From positions 27,992,082 through 28,056,081 of the forward strand of contig NC_067207.1 of assembly GCF_026262505.1 (NCBI RefSeq): 64,000 nt of DNA. The letters run 5' to 3'. The notes beneath the pieces were generated by a model that saw only the letters and a program-made list of their open reading frames with translations, was not told where the DNA came from and made no database searches. Below, in pieces: positions 19,105 through 30,200 of the stretch. Both the position numbers and the translations under genes were made by a program. Positions within the stretch are counted from its first letter, which is position 1. Each line of letters begins with the position of its first letter. This DNA comes from Trichomonas vaginalis G3. Its lineage: Eukaryota > Parabasalia > Trichomonadida > Trichomonadidae.

Positions 19105-20505
19105 ATGAGTCAAGATCTGACTGTTGATTTAGATTTTATCGCTAACAACATTCAAACATATATCGAACAAGACAATTTCTATGATATTGTAGATAAAGAT
19201 GACATTCCAAAAGTATTAGAAAAAGCCAATCTTAAATCAAACGATTTAACTACTCTTCTTTCTCAAGGCAAATCAAAGTATAGCATATCTGAACTATTTT
19301 GTTTTATTCAGAAATGCAATGTTTTCATTGATTCATTCGAAGACGCGATTGGCGTTCTTAATTTCTACAAAAAGAGCCTGAAACTCGAATCTTCTCGTTC
19401 ATTAATTGATTATATTAAGAAATACAACGCAAAAATTAATTCAGATTCAGAAGAAGTCACACAATTAAAATCTGAAATTCAAACTCTCAAATCAAAGATC
19501 GCTACGATGGAAAATGAAATCAACCAATATAAAAACGCAGAAAAACAATACAAAGACGAAATATCTAATCTTAATAACAAAATTAATCGAATTCAAACAG
19601 AAAATACAAGATACAAAGACGAAATATCTTCTCTCAATAACAAAAACAGTCAATCAAATCAATCTATCAATGAATTTGCAAAAATTTCTGAATTGCGAAA
19701 TTCAAATGATTTTGATTCAGTTTACAATTTCCTTAAAGAACTTTCAGATAAAGATGATAAATCGAGAATGTCTATTTCATGTGCAGATGGATTAAGTGAA
19801 AAGAGAGATTCTGATCAAAATACTCCACTTATTATGGCATGTACTAATGGAAATCTTCAATTAACAAAATCTCTTATTGAAGGAGGTTGTGATAGAAATG
19901 CAGTTAATAAATTCGGAAACAATTGTTTAATTGAAGCATCATTAAAAGGACGTCTTGAAATTGTAAAATATTTAATTGGAGTTGGTTTTGATAAAAACTG
20001 GCGAAATGAAACAAATGGATTTAATCCAATTCTTTGTGCATCACAAGAAGGTCGTCTTGAAACAGTTAAATATTTGACAAGTATTGGTTGTGACGTAAAC
20101 TCTAAAAATAATAATAATGCAAATTGTATTTACATTGCATCACAAAATGGCCATCTTGAAACAGTTAAATATCTTGTTTCAGTTGGAGGAAATCCGGAGA
20201 AAAATAATAATGGTTGGTCTCCATTAATTGTTGCATCATCAAATGGTCATCTTGAAGTAGTTAAATATTTGATTCAAATAGGATGTAATAAAAATGATAA
20301 AACAAATTATAATAGTTCATCACTTCATTGGGCATCAAAGGAAGGTCATTTTGAAGTTGTTGAATATTTATTTTCAATTCGTGTCGATCTTAATGACAAA
20401 GACAATGGAGGGAAAACTGCACTTGATTATGCGAAAGAGAAACAAAATGAGAATGAAAACTATAAGAAGATTATGGATCTTCTTCTTAGATCAGGTACAA
20501 AATAA
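19105..20505 (+). CDS. Coiled-coil/ankyrin-repeat protein, 466 aa
   Basis: A host protein of a type common in trichomonads: a helical N-terminal domain (about 1-110), a coiled coil rich in Asn, Lys and Gln (about 115-190), then about seven ankyrin repeats to the end. Repeat cores such as TPLIMACTNGN, GHLEVVKYLI and GKTALDYAKE are evident. Ankyrin arrays bind partner proteins; no target can be inferred. I chose the ATG at 19105; an in-frame TTG lies seven codons upstream. The last 370 or so bases, including 3'-flanking sequence, are identical to the paralogue at 21071, which points to gene conversion or a recent duplication. Confidence 0.9.
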   Translation: MSQDLTVDLDFIANNIQTYIEQDNFYDIVDKDDIPKVLEKANLKSNDLTTLLSQGKSKYSISELFCFIQKCNVFIDSFEDAIGVLNFYKKSLKLESSRSLIDYIKKYNAKINSDSEEVTQLKSEIQTLKSKIATMENEINQYKNAEKQYKDEISNLNNKINRIQTENTRYKDEISSLNNKNSQSNQSINEFAKISELRNSNDFDSVYNFLKELSDKDDKSRMSISCADGLSEKRDSDQNTPLIMACTNGNLQLTKSLIEGGCDRNAVNKFGNNCLIEASLKGRLEIVKYLIGVGFDKNWRNETNGFNPILCASQEGRLETVKYLTSIGCDVNSKNNNNANCIYIASQNGHLETVKYLVSVGGNPEKNNNGWSPLIVASSNGHLEVVKYLIQIGCNKNDKTNYNSSSLHWASKEGHFEVVEYLFSIRVDLNDKDNGGKTALDYAKEKQNENENYKKIMDLLLRSGTK

Positions 20506-21070
20506 TATCGATATAAAATATTTTTTTCAACATGTGAATAAAATTGAACTTTATCAAACATACTATCTCCATTCTAACAAAATTTAAGATTTTAAAAATA
20601 GCTCTTTATTTACTATTTAATAAATAATAGATAGTTTAAAAGTTAAGAAAGAACTATATATATTTGAACTTGTTTGGATATAAGAGATGCTTGTAATGTT
20701 AATTTTATCTCATGAAACTTTTGTCACGCGACACCTCTAATTTCTAAAAGCTGTTAAAATGCGAAAAATTGAGTGAATTTTGATCGTCTAGAATGATCCA
20801 CAATTAAATTAGACCAATAGAGATGATTCCTCATAAATGCTTTACATATAACAATTTATTGGTGAATTTATGATATCAACAATATTTTAGTGTAGTTTTT
20901 AATTCTGAATCTAATTGATTTCACTTCATATGAAAAATCAAAATGAGCATAACAACTGACATCTATGATATATTCTAATATTATTTTTTCATTCAACTTT
21001 TGATAAAAAACAAGATTGGAATAGAAGAGACACTTTTTTAAGTTGACGACTTTTCATTCGATTTATTATA
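20506..21070. other. Intergenic region between ankyrin paralogues
   Basis: AT-rich spacer. Its first 80 or so bases are identical to the sequence after the second paralogue. A TCATTC initiator-like motif is at 21054-21059. Nothing else is recognised. Confidence 0.6.
21054..21059 (+). promoter_or_regulatory. Initiator-like TCATTC
   Basis: TCATTC lies 12 bp before the ATG at 21071, the position and sequence expected of the parabasalid initiator (TCAYTW-type). No such motif precedes the Polinton genes. Confidence 0.5.
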
Positions 21071-22396
21071 ATGAGTAGTGGGCTTACAATTGATGTCAAT
21101 AGCTTCGCTAAAAACATTCAAGAATACATCGATAAAGATACTTTCTATGATATTGTTGATAAAGATTACATATCTCAAGTATTAGAAAAAGTCAATCTTT
21201 ATCAAGACGCCATTGACGTTCTTAATATCTACAAAGATTGCCTCAAACTCAAATCTTCACGTTCATTAATCAATTTTTTCGAAAAATACAATGACAAATT
21301 TAATTCAGATTCAAAAGAAATTATAAAATTAAAATCAGAAATTCAAAATCTCGAATCAAAGATCGCTATCATGGAAAATGAAATTAAACAATACAGATGT
21401 GAAAATAAACAATACAGATGTGAAAATAAACAATACAAAGACGAATTGTCAAATCTTAATAATAAATTTAATCAAATTCAAGCAGAAAACACGAAATATA
21501 TAAATGACATATCAACAATTAATAACAAAAACAATCGGTTAAATCAATCTATAATTGAATTTGCAAAAATATGTGAAATTCCGTTGAATTCAAATGATTT
21601 TAATTCAGATTATTTTTTCCTTAAAGGACTTTCAGATAAAGATGATAAATTGAAGATGTCTATTTCATGTGCAGTTGGATTAAGTGAAAAGAGAGATTTA
21701 TATGAATGTACACCACTCATTCAAGCATGTATGATGGGTGATTTTCAATTTACAAAATCTCTTATTGAAGGTGGTTGTGATAGAAATGCAGTTAACAAAT
21801 ATGGAAACAATTGTTTAATTGAAGCATCATTAAAAGGACGTCTTGAAATTGTAAAATATTTAATTGGAGTTGGTTTTGATAAAAACTGGCGAAATGAAAC
21901 AAATGGATTTAATCCAATTCTTGGAGCATCATCAAATGGTCATCTTGAAACAATATTTTACTTGGAAAATATTGGCTGTGATGTAAACTCTAAACAAAAT
22001 AATGATGCTAATTGCATTTACTTTGCTGCAAAAAATGGTCATCTTGAAACAGTTAAATATCTCATCTCAGTGGGAGGAAATCCAGATGAGAAAAATAATA
22101 ATGGTTGGTCTCCATTAATTGTTGCATCATCAAATGGTCATCTTGAAGTAGTTAAATATTTGATTCAAATAGGATGTAATAAAAATGATAAAACAAATTA
22201 TAATAGTTCATCACTTCATTGGGCATCAAAGGAAGGTCATTTTGAAGTTGTTGAATATTTATTTTCAATTCGTGTCGATCTTAATGACAAAGACAATGGA
22301 GGGAAAACTGCACTTGATTATGCGAAAGAGAAACAAAATGAGAATGAAAACTATAAGAAGATTATGGATCTTCTTCTTAGATCAGGTACAAAATAA
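21071..22396 (+). CDS. Coiled-coil/ankyrin-repeat protein, paralogue, 441 aa
   Basis: This protein has the same architecture as the gene at 19105: helical N-terminus, coiled coil and about seven ankyrin repeats. It lacks about 33 residues of the N-terminal domain present in the neighbour and has a short tandem duplication in the coiled coil (QYRCENK twice). The coding part upstream has diverged, whereas the 3' part from about 22,090 and about 75 bp past the stop is identical to the first gene. The start is supported by the TCATTC motif 12 bp upstream. Function is unknown beyond protein binding. Confidence 0.9.
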   Translation: MSSGLTIDVNSFAKNIQEYIDKDTFYDIVDKDYISQVLEKVNLYQDAIDVLNIYKDCLKLKSSRSLINFFEKYNDKFNSDSKEIIKLKSEIQNLESKIAIMENEIKQYRCENKQYRCENKQYKDELSNLNNKFNQIQAENTKYINDISTINNKNNRLNQSIIEFAKICEIPLNSNDFNSDYFFLKGLSDKDDKLKMSISCAVGLSEKRDLYECTPLIQACMMGDFQFTKSLIEGGCDRNAVNKYGNNCLIEASLKGRLEIVKYLIGVGFDKNWRNETNGFNPILGASSNGHLETIFYLENIGCDVNSKQNNDANCIYFAAKNGHLETVKYLISVGGNPDEKNNNGWSPLIVASSNGHLEVVKYLIQIGCNKNDKTNYNSSSLHWASKEGHFEVVEYLFSIRVDLNDKDNGGKTALDYAKEKQNENENYKKIMDLLLRSGTK

Positions 22397-22875
22397 TATC
22401 GATATAAAATATTTTTTTCAACATGTGAATAAAATTGAACTTTATCAAACATACTATCTCCATTCTAACAAAATTTGAGATTTTAAAATTTTTTGTTTAA
22501 TATTAAATCAAATTCACATATATAATTATTGTAATTTTGGATTTTTCAACTAGAGTAATGCTATATTATATTATTATTAGCTATTTACTGACAGTAAAGT
22601 TTTAGATCCAACACATCGATAAATCTTTTGTATCTTTTTTGTTAATATGATGGATAATAGTAATAGTACGATGAAGATAATATTTCTCAATACAAATCTA
22701 AAGTTATTTAATAGTCACATCATATTTTAGTTGAATGCCCTCAAAAAAAATCTACAGAATTTTGCCATTCAGATCAATTAAATCGGTCTAACGGAATCAT
22801 ATTTGATGATACTAGATGATTCTAGATTATTGGCATTACCCATTCTATTTTTTATTTTTTTGAAATAAAATAATA
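22397..22875. other. Intergenic AT-rich spacer
   Basis: Apart from the about 75 bp shared with the 3' flank of the first ankyrin gene, I see no gene, repeat or clear signal here. Confidence 0.5.
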
Positions 22876-23241
22876 GAGGGTGTCCAACCAAAGATTTAAC
22901 GATGATTTTGGCTCCAAATTTGGTATATGATATGGGGATGATGTCTAGGTCAATACTATTGTATTCACTAGTAATATAAAATGTTCAATTTTGAGATATA
23001 AAATTATATGAGGAAAAAATTTATTTTTTTGAAAATATTTGAAAAATTTAAAGAAATTTAATAGTAAAAGTGTAATAAACAGAAATTCATCAAAAGTGAC
23101 AACTCTCAATTTTTTGACATTTGTAAATTCTAAATTGAATGAGAAAAATGAAATAATACTAAGCATAATACAATATTCTAGATTTAATTATAATTAGGAA
23201 AAAGTTAGTTTTGAGAGTACTTTTCATAGGCATATAGAATG

Positions 23242-24163
23242 AAATCTTCTGAAAAATAATATCACATAAACTCATATTATTTTCTAATATATAACTATTT
23301 TATATAAAAATCAAATTCAATGATCTTAAAAGCGAAGGATAAACCTCAAAATTTACGAATATAATGAGTGGGAATATAATGCTTATCTATCATAAAACCA
23401 TATGAAATATCAATTTTTGCTTTACGCCTAATTTTTGACGACAATTAGCAAAAAATGTTAAATGTTAACACTCAGTCCATTTGAATATGAAAAATAAAAT
23501 TGACTTTGATTAAATGTTTTTATTTATCATGCAATTCTTCTTGCGACCAAAGATTTGAATAAAAGTTCAAAAAATAAGATAGCTTAAAAAATAATATACG
23601 GTAGTGTTTACTAATAGATGAATAGTATATAAATTCTATTAAAATAGATTTGATCCAAAAAAATATATAAAATTTGATCATAAATAAAATCGTTTTAAAT
23701 TACTTCTTCATTTAAATTATAACAATTATTTTTGGTTTTATATTTTTTGGATCAAATCCATTTTAATAGAATTTATATACTATTCATCTATTAGTAAACA
23801 CTACCGTATATTATTTTTTAAGCTATCTTATTTTTGAACTTTTATTCAAATCTTTGGTCGCAAGAAGAATTGCATGATAAATAAAAACATTTAATCAAAG
23901 TCAATTTTATTTTTCATATTCAAATGGACTGAGTGTTAACATTTAACATTTTTTGCTAATTGTCGTCAAAAATTAGGCGTAAAGCAAAAATTGATATTTC
24001 ATATGGTTTTATGATAGATAAGCATTATATTCCCACTCATTATATTCGTAAATTTTGAGGTTTATCCTTCGCTTTTAAGATCATTGAATTTGATTTTTAT
24101 ATAAAATAGTTATATATTAGAAAATAATATGAGTTTATGTGATATTATTTTTCAGAAGATTTT
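23242..24163. repeat. Foldback: ~430-bp inverted repeat with ~63-bp spacer
   Basis: The left arm (about 23242-23672) and right arm (about 23736-24163) are near-perfect reverse complements with only a few differences next to the spacer. A further 26-bp inverted match lies outside at about 23076-23102 and 24294-24320. Such long arms would form a giant hairpin in DNA or double-stranded RNA. No coding frame is present. Confidence 0.9.
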
Positions 24164-24990
24164 GTGTTCTTCTTCAAAATTTTAGTTTTTTATTAAAAAG
24201 AATCTTTACAAAATATACATTTACTTTAATTAATATTTAAAAACGTGCTCTATCAAAAGTTCCAAAAATTCAATATTTTAGCTTTTCTGAGGTGTCACTT
24301 TTGATGAATTTCTGTTTACAACAAAAGAAGAAAATTAAAAAAGTAAATAATGAATATGGGAGATTTTTATGGAAATGTTAGAATTATATAATTTGCGATT
24401 TGGTCAATTAAAGCAAAATGAGTAATTTAGCATGATGGATTTTAGAAGGGGGAAACACAAATTAAAATCTAATAGGAACGTCAATATGAAATATATAAAT
24501 AAAATATGTGGTGTAACGGAACGGTTTTTGCACCTATAAAGAGAGGTATCAGGTTCAAATCTCATCTAATTATTTTTTTCCTCCCAATTTTGATTGTTTG
24601 ATATATCAAGAAAATTAACAAATATATATATGAATTAATGAATAATTAAAGAATTAGAATGATTTTAAAAATATTAGAATAATCATGGATAAATCAATCT
24701 CAGATTTAAGATATTTGACAAATAATATAAAATATTGAAGATTCATATGTCGGTATTTAGCATTCATTGTACAAAAAAGATGTAAATCAAGTGGATCCTT
24801 TGATGATCTTAAAAGATTTTGTTTGAGAGTATTTGAGATATGATACAATAGATTTCATTGAGAACATCAGTGTAAAAGTAAGATAGGGATAGAAAATATA
24901 ATGGTTAATACAATATTATTATATTAAAAAAATGAAGTTCAGAAATTTGAAAGAAAATAGTATTTTATGCAAATAAGTAGTTCAAAATTT

Positions 24991-25075
24991 GTCATTCCGG
25001 GAGACATGCATTGGCAATGTCTCCCAGAATGACACATTGCGACCGACAAGAGTGCATAACACACTCTTGTCGGTC
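24991..25075. repeat. Two adjacent strong hairpins
   Basis: Hairpin 1 (24991-25033) pairs GTCATTCCGGGAGACAT with its inverse, with one mismatch. Hairpin 2 (25041-25075) pairs GACCGACAAGAGTG perfectly across a 7-base loop. They are by far the most GC-rich bases for kilobases around and lie at the midpoint of the 22876-27198 block. They may be a structured RNA, an insertion unit or a skew-switch site. Confidence 0.8.
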
Positions 25076-27244
25076 AAAGTTTCCAATTATAATTCTATTA
25101 TAACAAAAGTTTATAATTACCCGAAGACTCCATAATTAATTACTATATAAAATGACCAAAAATTTTATAAACTGTACCCAACATGCTTTAATAAACTTTT
25201 TTTTTCATTATATCTTTCTTTTATCATTCCTCTATCATCGTTACAGATCAATAAATAACGCATCTTCATTCTTAAATACTATTATAATTCATATACATTT
25301 TTGTTATATTTTCTCTCATTTCATAGTTTATTTAATTCTTTCTCATATATAATCTTCAGATATATTGAGCCTCAACACTCATCCATTAAAACAATATATT
25401 TTCCTTTAATCTCATATTATTCATTAACAATCTTTCCTATTCTTATTTCTAGTTAATATTCCAATATATATATCAATAATTTATCCTCAACCACACATTC
25501 AAATACATTCAATTCAAGAAATTCATATTAATATTTTTTCCCTACTCATTATCATATAATATTTAGTCTCACATCGCCATTAAATCAGTTTTCTAATATC
25601 ATGTCATATTGGTAACATCACATATATCTCTTAGAATATTACTTCAACTCATATTTTTTTATTGATTATATTTAGTTAGTTCTGCATTCTATTACTATAG
25701 ATGTTCGATAAATATATCAATAGTTAAAATCAAAATATATGCCAAACTTTGAATCTATTGAAAATTACATTTCGATATCTTTTTTCAAGCTTAATTTTAT
25801 GTATTATCTTAAAATACATTTATCAACATTATGGATATTTTGAATTCAAAATATGACGCAGCATTACACAACTAATATTGAGATTCACAATTCATTTTCA
25901 TGATTCTTTCATATATACATCAATAACTTAGTGTACCCATATAGATACACGAAAATAAATTAAATTTTGCATTTTTGATTCTCAGCTTAACTTCTATAAA
26001 TGCCACCAAAACATTTAATTTCTACCAAGAAATAATATATTAGTAATTAAGCATTTATTACCAATGTTACTCACATCATATTAATTCTTATTCCTAATTT
26101 TTTAAATAAATGACTGGAATCATAAATCCTATGTACCCATATCAACATGTTAAAATTTCAAAGTCTGAAACTTAGTAATCACTGTGTTTCATGAAATCAG
26201 ATAATCTCTAAGATTTCTTAAATCTTGTATCATACTGGCCAATTATGATTCATAATGATTCTTCATCATGTCAGCATTCTAATTGTAGCTTTATTATGCC
26301 AATTGGCATAAATTAAGAGCGCTTTTAGGTGATATTTTAGATACCTGGGTATGTACTTCCTACCATACTCTATCATTTTAGGTAAATTTTCGAACTATGT
26401 TTTGGTTGCTATTATCTATTATTCACAATCTTATTATCGTTCAAAATTAAAAAAAACGCTGATCACAATCAAACTTGCAACCTTTACCGATCCATTTTTA
26501 CCAGAAAACCAATTGAACTATGAGATATTGACATGCTCTCAATTTATTATTAATATAAGATGTTTAATTGTGTCCCCTGTTTTCTTTAAACCTTAATTAC
26601 TATATTTGCTATATATTGATACTTTTAATACCACACATAGAAGTTATTTGAAATTCTTTTAACTATTTAATTTCATAATATTTTCCTACCGATTAAATTA
26701 GGAATCATACCATTTTCAACGATCATACCCCTTTTAAATATGCATATCTCATAATATGTATATATTACATATCATTAAGCTATATGTTAACCTTTTAAAT
26801 CAATTTTTAATATGATATCTCAACTCAATCTCAAAATTGAACATTTATTCCCAATCATGAATATTCAATATCTCACCTTCAGTTGTCGTTATTTACAATA
26901 AATATAATAATTTGAAAAAATCATCGTTCAATTTTTTGATTCAAAAAATCATCATTTTTATTTTATTATTTTATCAGATATTTAATGTAAATTATAATTC
27001 TTATTATAATTTTATAAATCAGTATTTTTCGAATTTATTCAAATTACGAAAAGAAAAATATACAAATCCAGCTCGAGCATAATGCTGATATGCATTCGCA
27101 TGTATTTACCGTTTAAACTTTTCTCTACTTCCTCTGAATATGAAGAAAAACTCAAAAAGGTAAAATTCATTTTAAGGTTATTTTGGTTGGACACCCTCTA
27201 AAATAATAAACAAGTTTATTCTGATTTTACAAAAAGGAAATCGA

Positions 27245-30200
27245 ATGGATGCTAAAACAATGGAAATATCTATGGCTGCTTATAACGCAATCGCCGTTTT
27301 AATCGACGATACCAACCATCAGCTTAAGACCTTTATTCAACAGTCTCAATTAACGTCGGAAGAGCTGAAATGGTTTCAAGAAGATTTATGGATTGAACAA
27401 CCCGGCGCAAAAATTCTAAAGATGATCCAAGCAAGCAGCAATTTGCCACTTAAGGAGGGATACCACGCCTTTCTATTGGCACTCGCAACAAAATTAAGTC
27501 AACTACAAGGAAATTCAGAAACTACTATCAGTGATCAATTCATTCTCATTACTTTAGCATCCGTTGGAGCCATTTTCCCTCCAGTTGTCAATGATGAAAA
27601 AATTCCTACTGTTTTATCGAATATTATGTCAAATCCAATATTAACCCATCCACAAATGTCAGAAAAGCTATTACGTGCCTTTGGAAATATTGTAGAGCAT
27701 GCAGAACTTGCAGGCATCAACATCTTTCCAACTTATTTAAAGGGTTTGAAGCCAAAATTAACTGTTGAAGCATTTTTCGAAAGACTGCAATATATCGTGA
27801 CATCACCAGAGTCCTTAGTTTCCTTCATCGAATCACTACCTCAAATCCGAACAAGATTTGCCCAAGAAGAGCTTCAGTCATTTTATACAAATTTATACAA
27901 GTTATTCAAATGGTTCTCATTCAAACATGCAGCAGAGCACAGGTGCGCTATTCAGATATGTAATTCCGATCTATTGATGAATTTTATCAGCGGAATTCTT
28001 CAATTTGACAAAGGAAGCTATATCGATTATCCATTGATCGCATTTCTTATTCCATTCGCCATGAAAAAGGTTTTAGACCCAAATTCGCAAGAACAAAAGG
28101 ATATTAATCAATTTTTACATGTTATAACAAAAAAGAAGCCGAAACAGTCAGTTGTCGAATACATCTACCAAGCAATAATTCAGCTCATGTTTTTCACTCA
28201 TACTTACCCAGGACCTGTCTCTGAATACTTCAAAAACCAAATTAAAGCTACAGAACAAAACATCTACACACTTTTATCAGGAAAAAGAGATCCACAACTA
28301 CAAAGCATATTACCGCAATTCGCAAGCTTCGAAACAACAGATGCAAATTGCAGTAATTGGACATTAGCTAGAGAATGCATGAAATCAAGAGCACAAGGTA
28401 TAGATTTCGTCCATTTAATGTTTAAATCATATCCGATGCCTTACGACCTCGCCAGTCTTCCAAAGAAAGTTTTGCATTTTATTACCAGGGAATTGATCAA
28501 ATGCGAAGATGAAAGAGCTGTAGACATGGTCGTTTGCAAGCAAAGATTCGAGACATCAATGCAAATCTCGAAAACAGAGATCTCATTAGAACAATTATTC
28601 CCATCTCCACCGATGGAGATCTTTATTAGGGAATTACTCAACTTAAATCACTTCATACAGTTCATTGAGAACTCACTCAAGAAGATGGTTTCGCTCCAAG
28701 CTCCACCAAATTTGTATTTATTGCTTAGAAATTTATTTTTACCGTACGATGTATGGAATTTCTTGAAGGATGCGGACGCACAATCCATTATACCAACACT
28801 TGATAACATGTACGTCACATTCTACAACACATTCTTAGAAATGTATAAGAAATCTCTGTATAACACCACACAAGTGGCCTCAATCTTCTTACAGTCGGTA
28901 ATATGGCTCTCGTTCATCATCAAAGATCGCAAAGAACAAGCTTGGAAAACAGCTGTTCCGATTATTGCTGCAATATGCTTCGACAGCCTTTTGATTATCG
29001 AGATGTTTGGTCTTGTATCGCATTCTATCATTGACAAGATACGTCTTGCCATTAAGAATCTTACAGATTCTTTCGGAGTTCCTTGTCCTCAGCTTCCTAC
29101 AAAGGAATTCAACGAAATCCTTCTATGGCTTCCATTCACACAGGTCAAGATACAGCCAATCCACGGTCTGAAAGTATCCTTGAAGTACGGAACCCTCAAT
29201 AATATCTTTATTTCAAGAGTTTTCGAGATGATAAAAATTGACGGTGCTATCATCGACTCGTTCAAAAATATCAGACCCGAAGCAATTAATATGGTTGAAG
29301 ACAGATTAATAGAAACAACCGAAAAAATGATATTATCAAGATATTTTAATGAAGTGAAGTTCACTTTAGGCCTAATTAAGGTTGCCATGAACCTAGTTAA
29401 GGCAGAGAAGTTCTCCGATGTCTCAAAGAGAAGGCACATCACAGCAAACATCCTTAGAATCATGATTTGCGCTGATTACGGTACAGATGATGTAAATCTT
29501 GTCAAAACAGCAATGCTTTACATCCAAACCGTATACACAGGTGAAGAATCATCACAAGATGATACAGTATTGATCTTATTACTCGAATTTATCTTCAAAT
29601 ACTGTAATACAACATGTAAATTAGTCGGAAACGTCAAACTCGCCGTCCAAGCGCTCGGAGCCATTTGCGAGTCTGTTTCTTTCCTCAATATCCTCAACGA
29701 GGAACACAACACAGCAGCAAATATCGAGAAGAACGCAAAGAAAACTGTTTTCTCTGTTTTGAGTACTTTACTTTTTGTAAACTCATTTTTCAAAGACGCG
29801 ATTACTGCAAAAGATGGAACGAGTGTTAACGATGCCATCATTGAAACGATCAGGAAACTATTGCAGAAGAACTTCGAGATCGCATTCGACATATGTTTCC
29901 AGTTAATTAGTGAAACAACAAACGAATTCAAACAATTAATCATTTTAGCAATCACAGAAGAGTTCGATCCACAGAGATTCGGATACGGTATGCTCGTTAC
30001 AAAGCTTGACTACGGAAATTACGCAATGTCTGTCAATAGAATTAATGTCACATTTAATTCTATGGTCTACAGCAATACGCGATCATACAAAGCTGCTCTA
30101 CAGTTCCTTTCCTACTTCAATTTGCACATGGAGTACTTCAAATACGTCATGAACCCTAATAGAAATCATGATTACGACTGGGAGCTGTTTCTCCAAGCAT

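Larger units (their letters stand above)
22876..27198. mobile_element. 4.3 kb non-coding element with 17-bp terminal inverted repeats and TA flanks
   Basis: GAGGGTGTCCAACCAAA at 22876-22892 is exactly repeated in inverse at 27182-27198, and both ends are directly flanked by TA (22874-22875 and 27199-27200), as for Tc1/mariner-type insertions. No convincing coding frame lies inside. The interior holds a 0.92 kb foldback (23242-24163) and two strong hairpins near the midpoint. Base skew flips at the midpoint: the plus strand is C-poor on the left (outside the foldback) and G-poor on the right. It could be a long non-autonomous transposon, or two solo ends enclosing unrelated sequence. Confidence 0.5.

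Noticed and set aside
24505-24580. Functional tRNA at the A/B-box-like sequence
   Set aside because: T-stem and acceptor stem do not pair; kept only as a weak tRNA-derived hint.
29089-29955. Minus-strand frames inside the large HEAT-like gene
   Set aside because: Antisense shadows of a clearly coding, uninterrupted gene.
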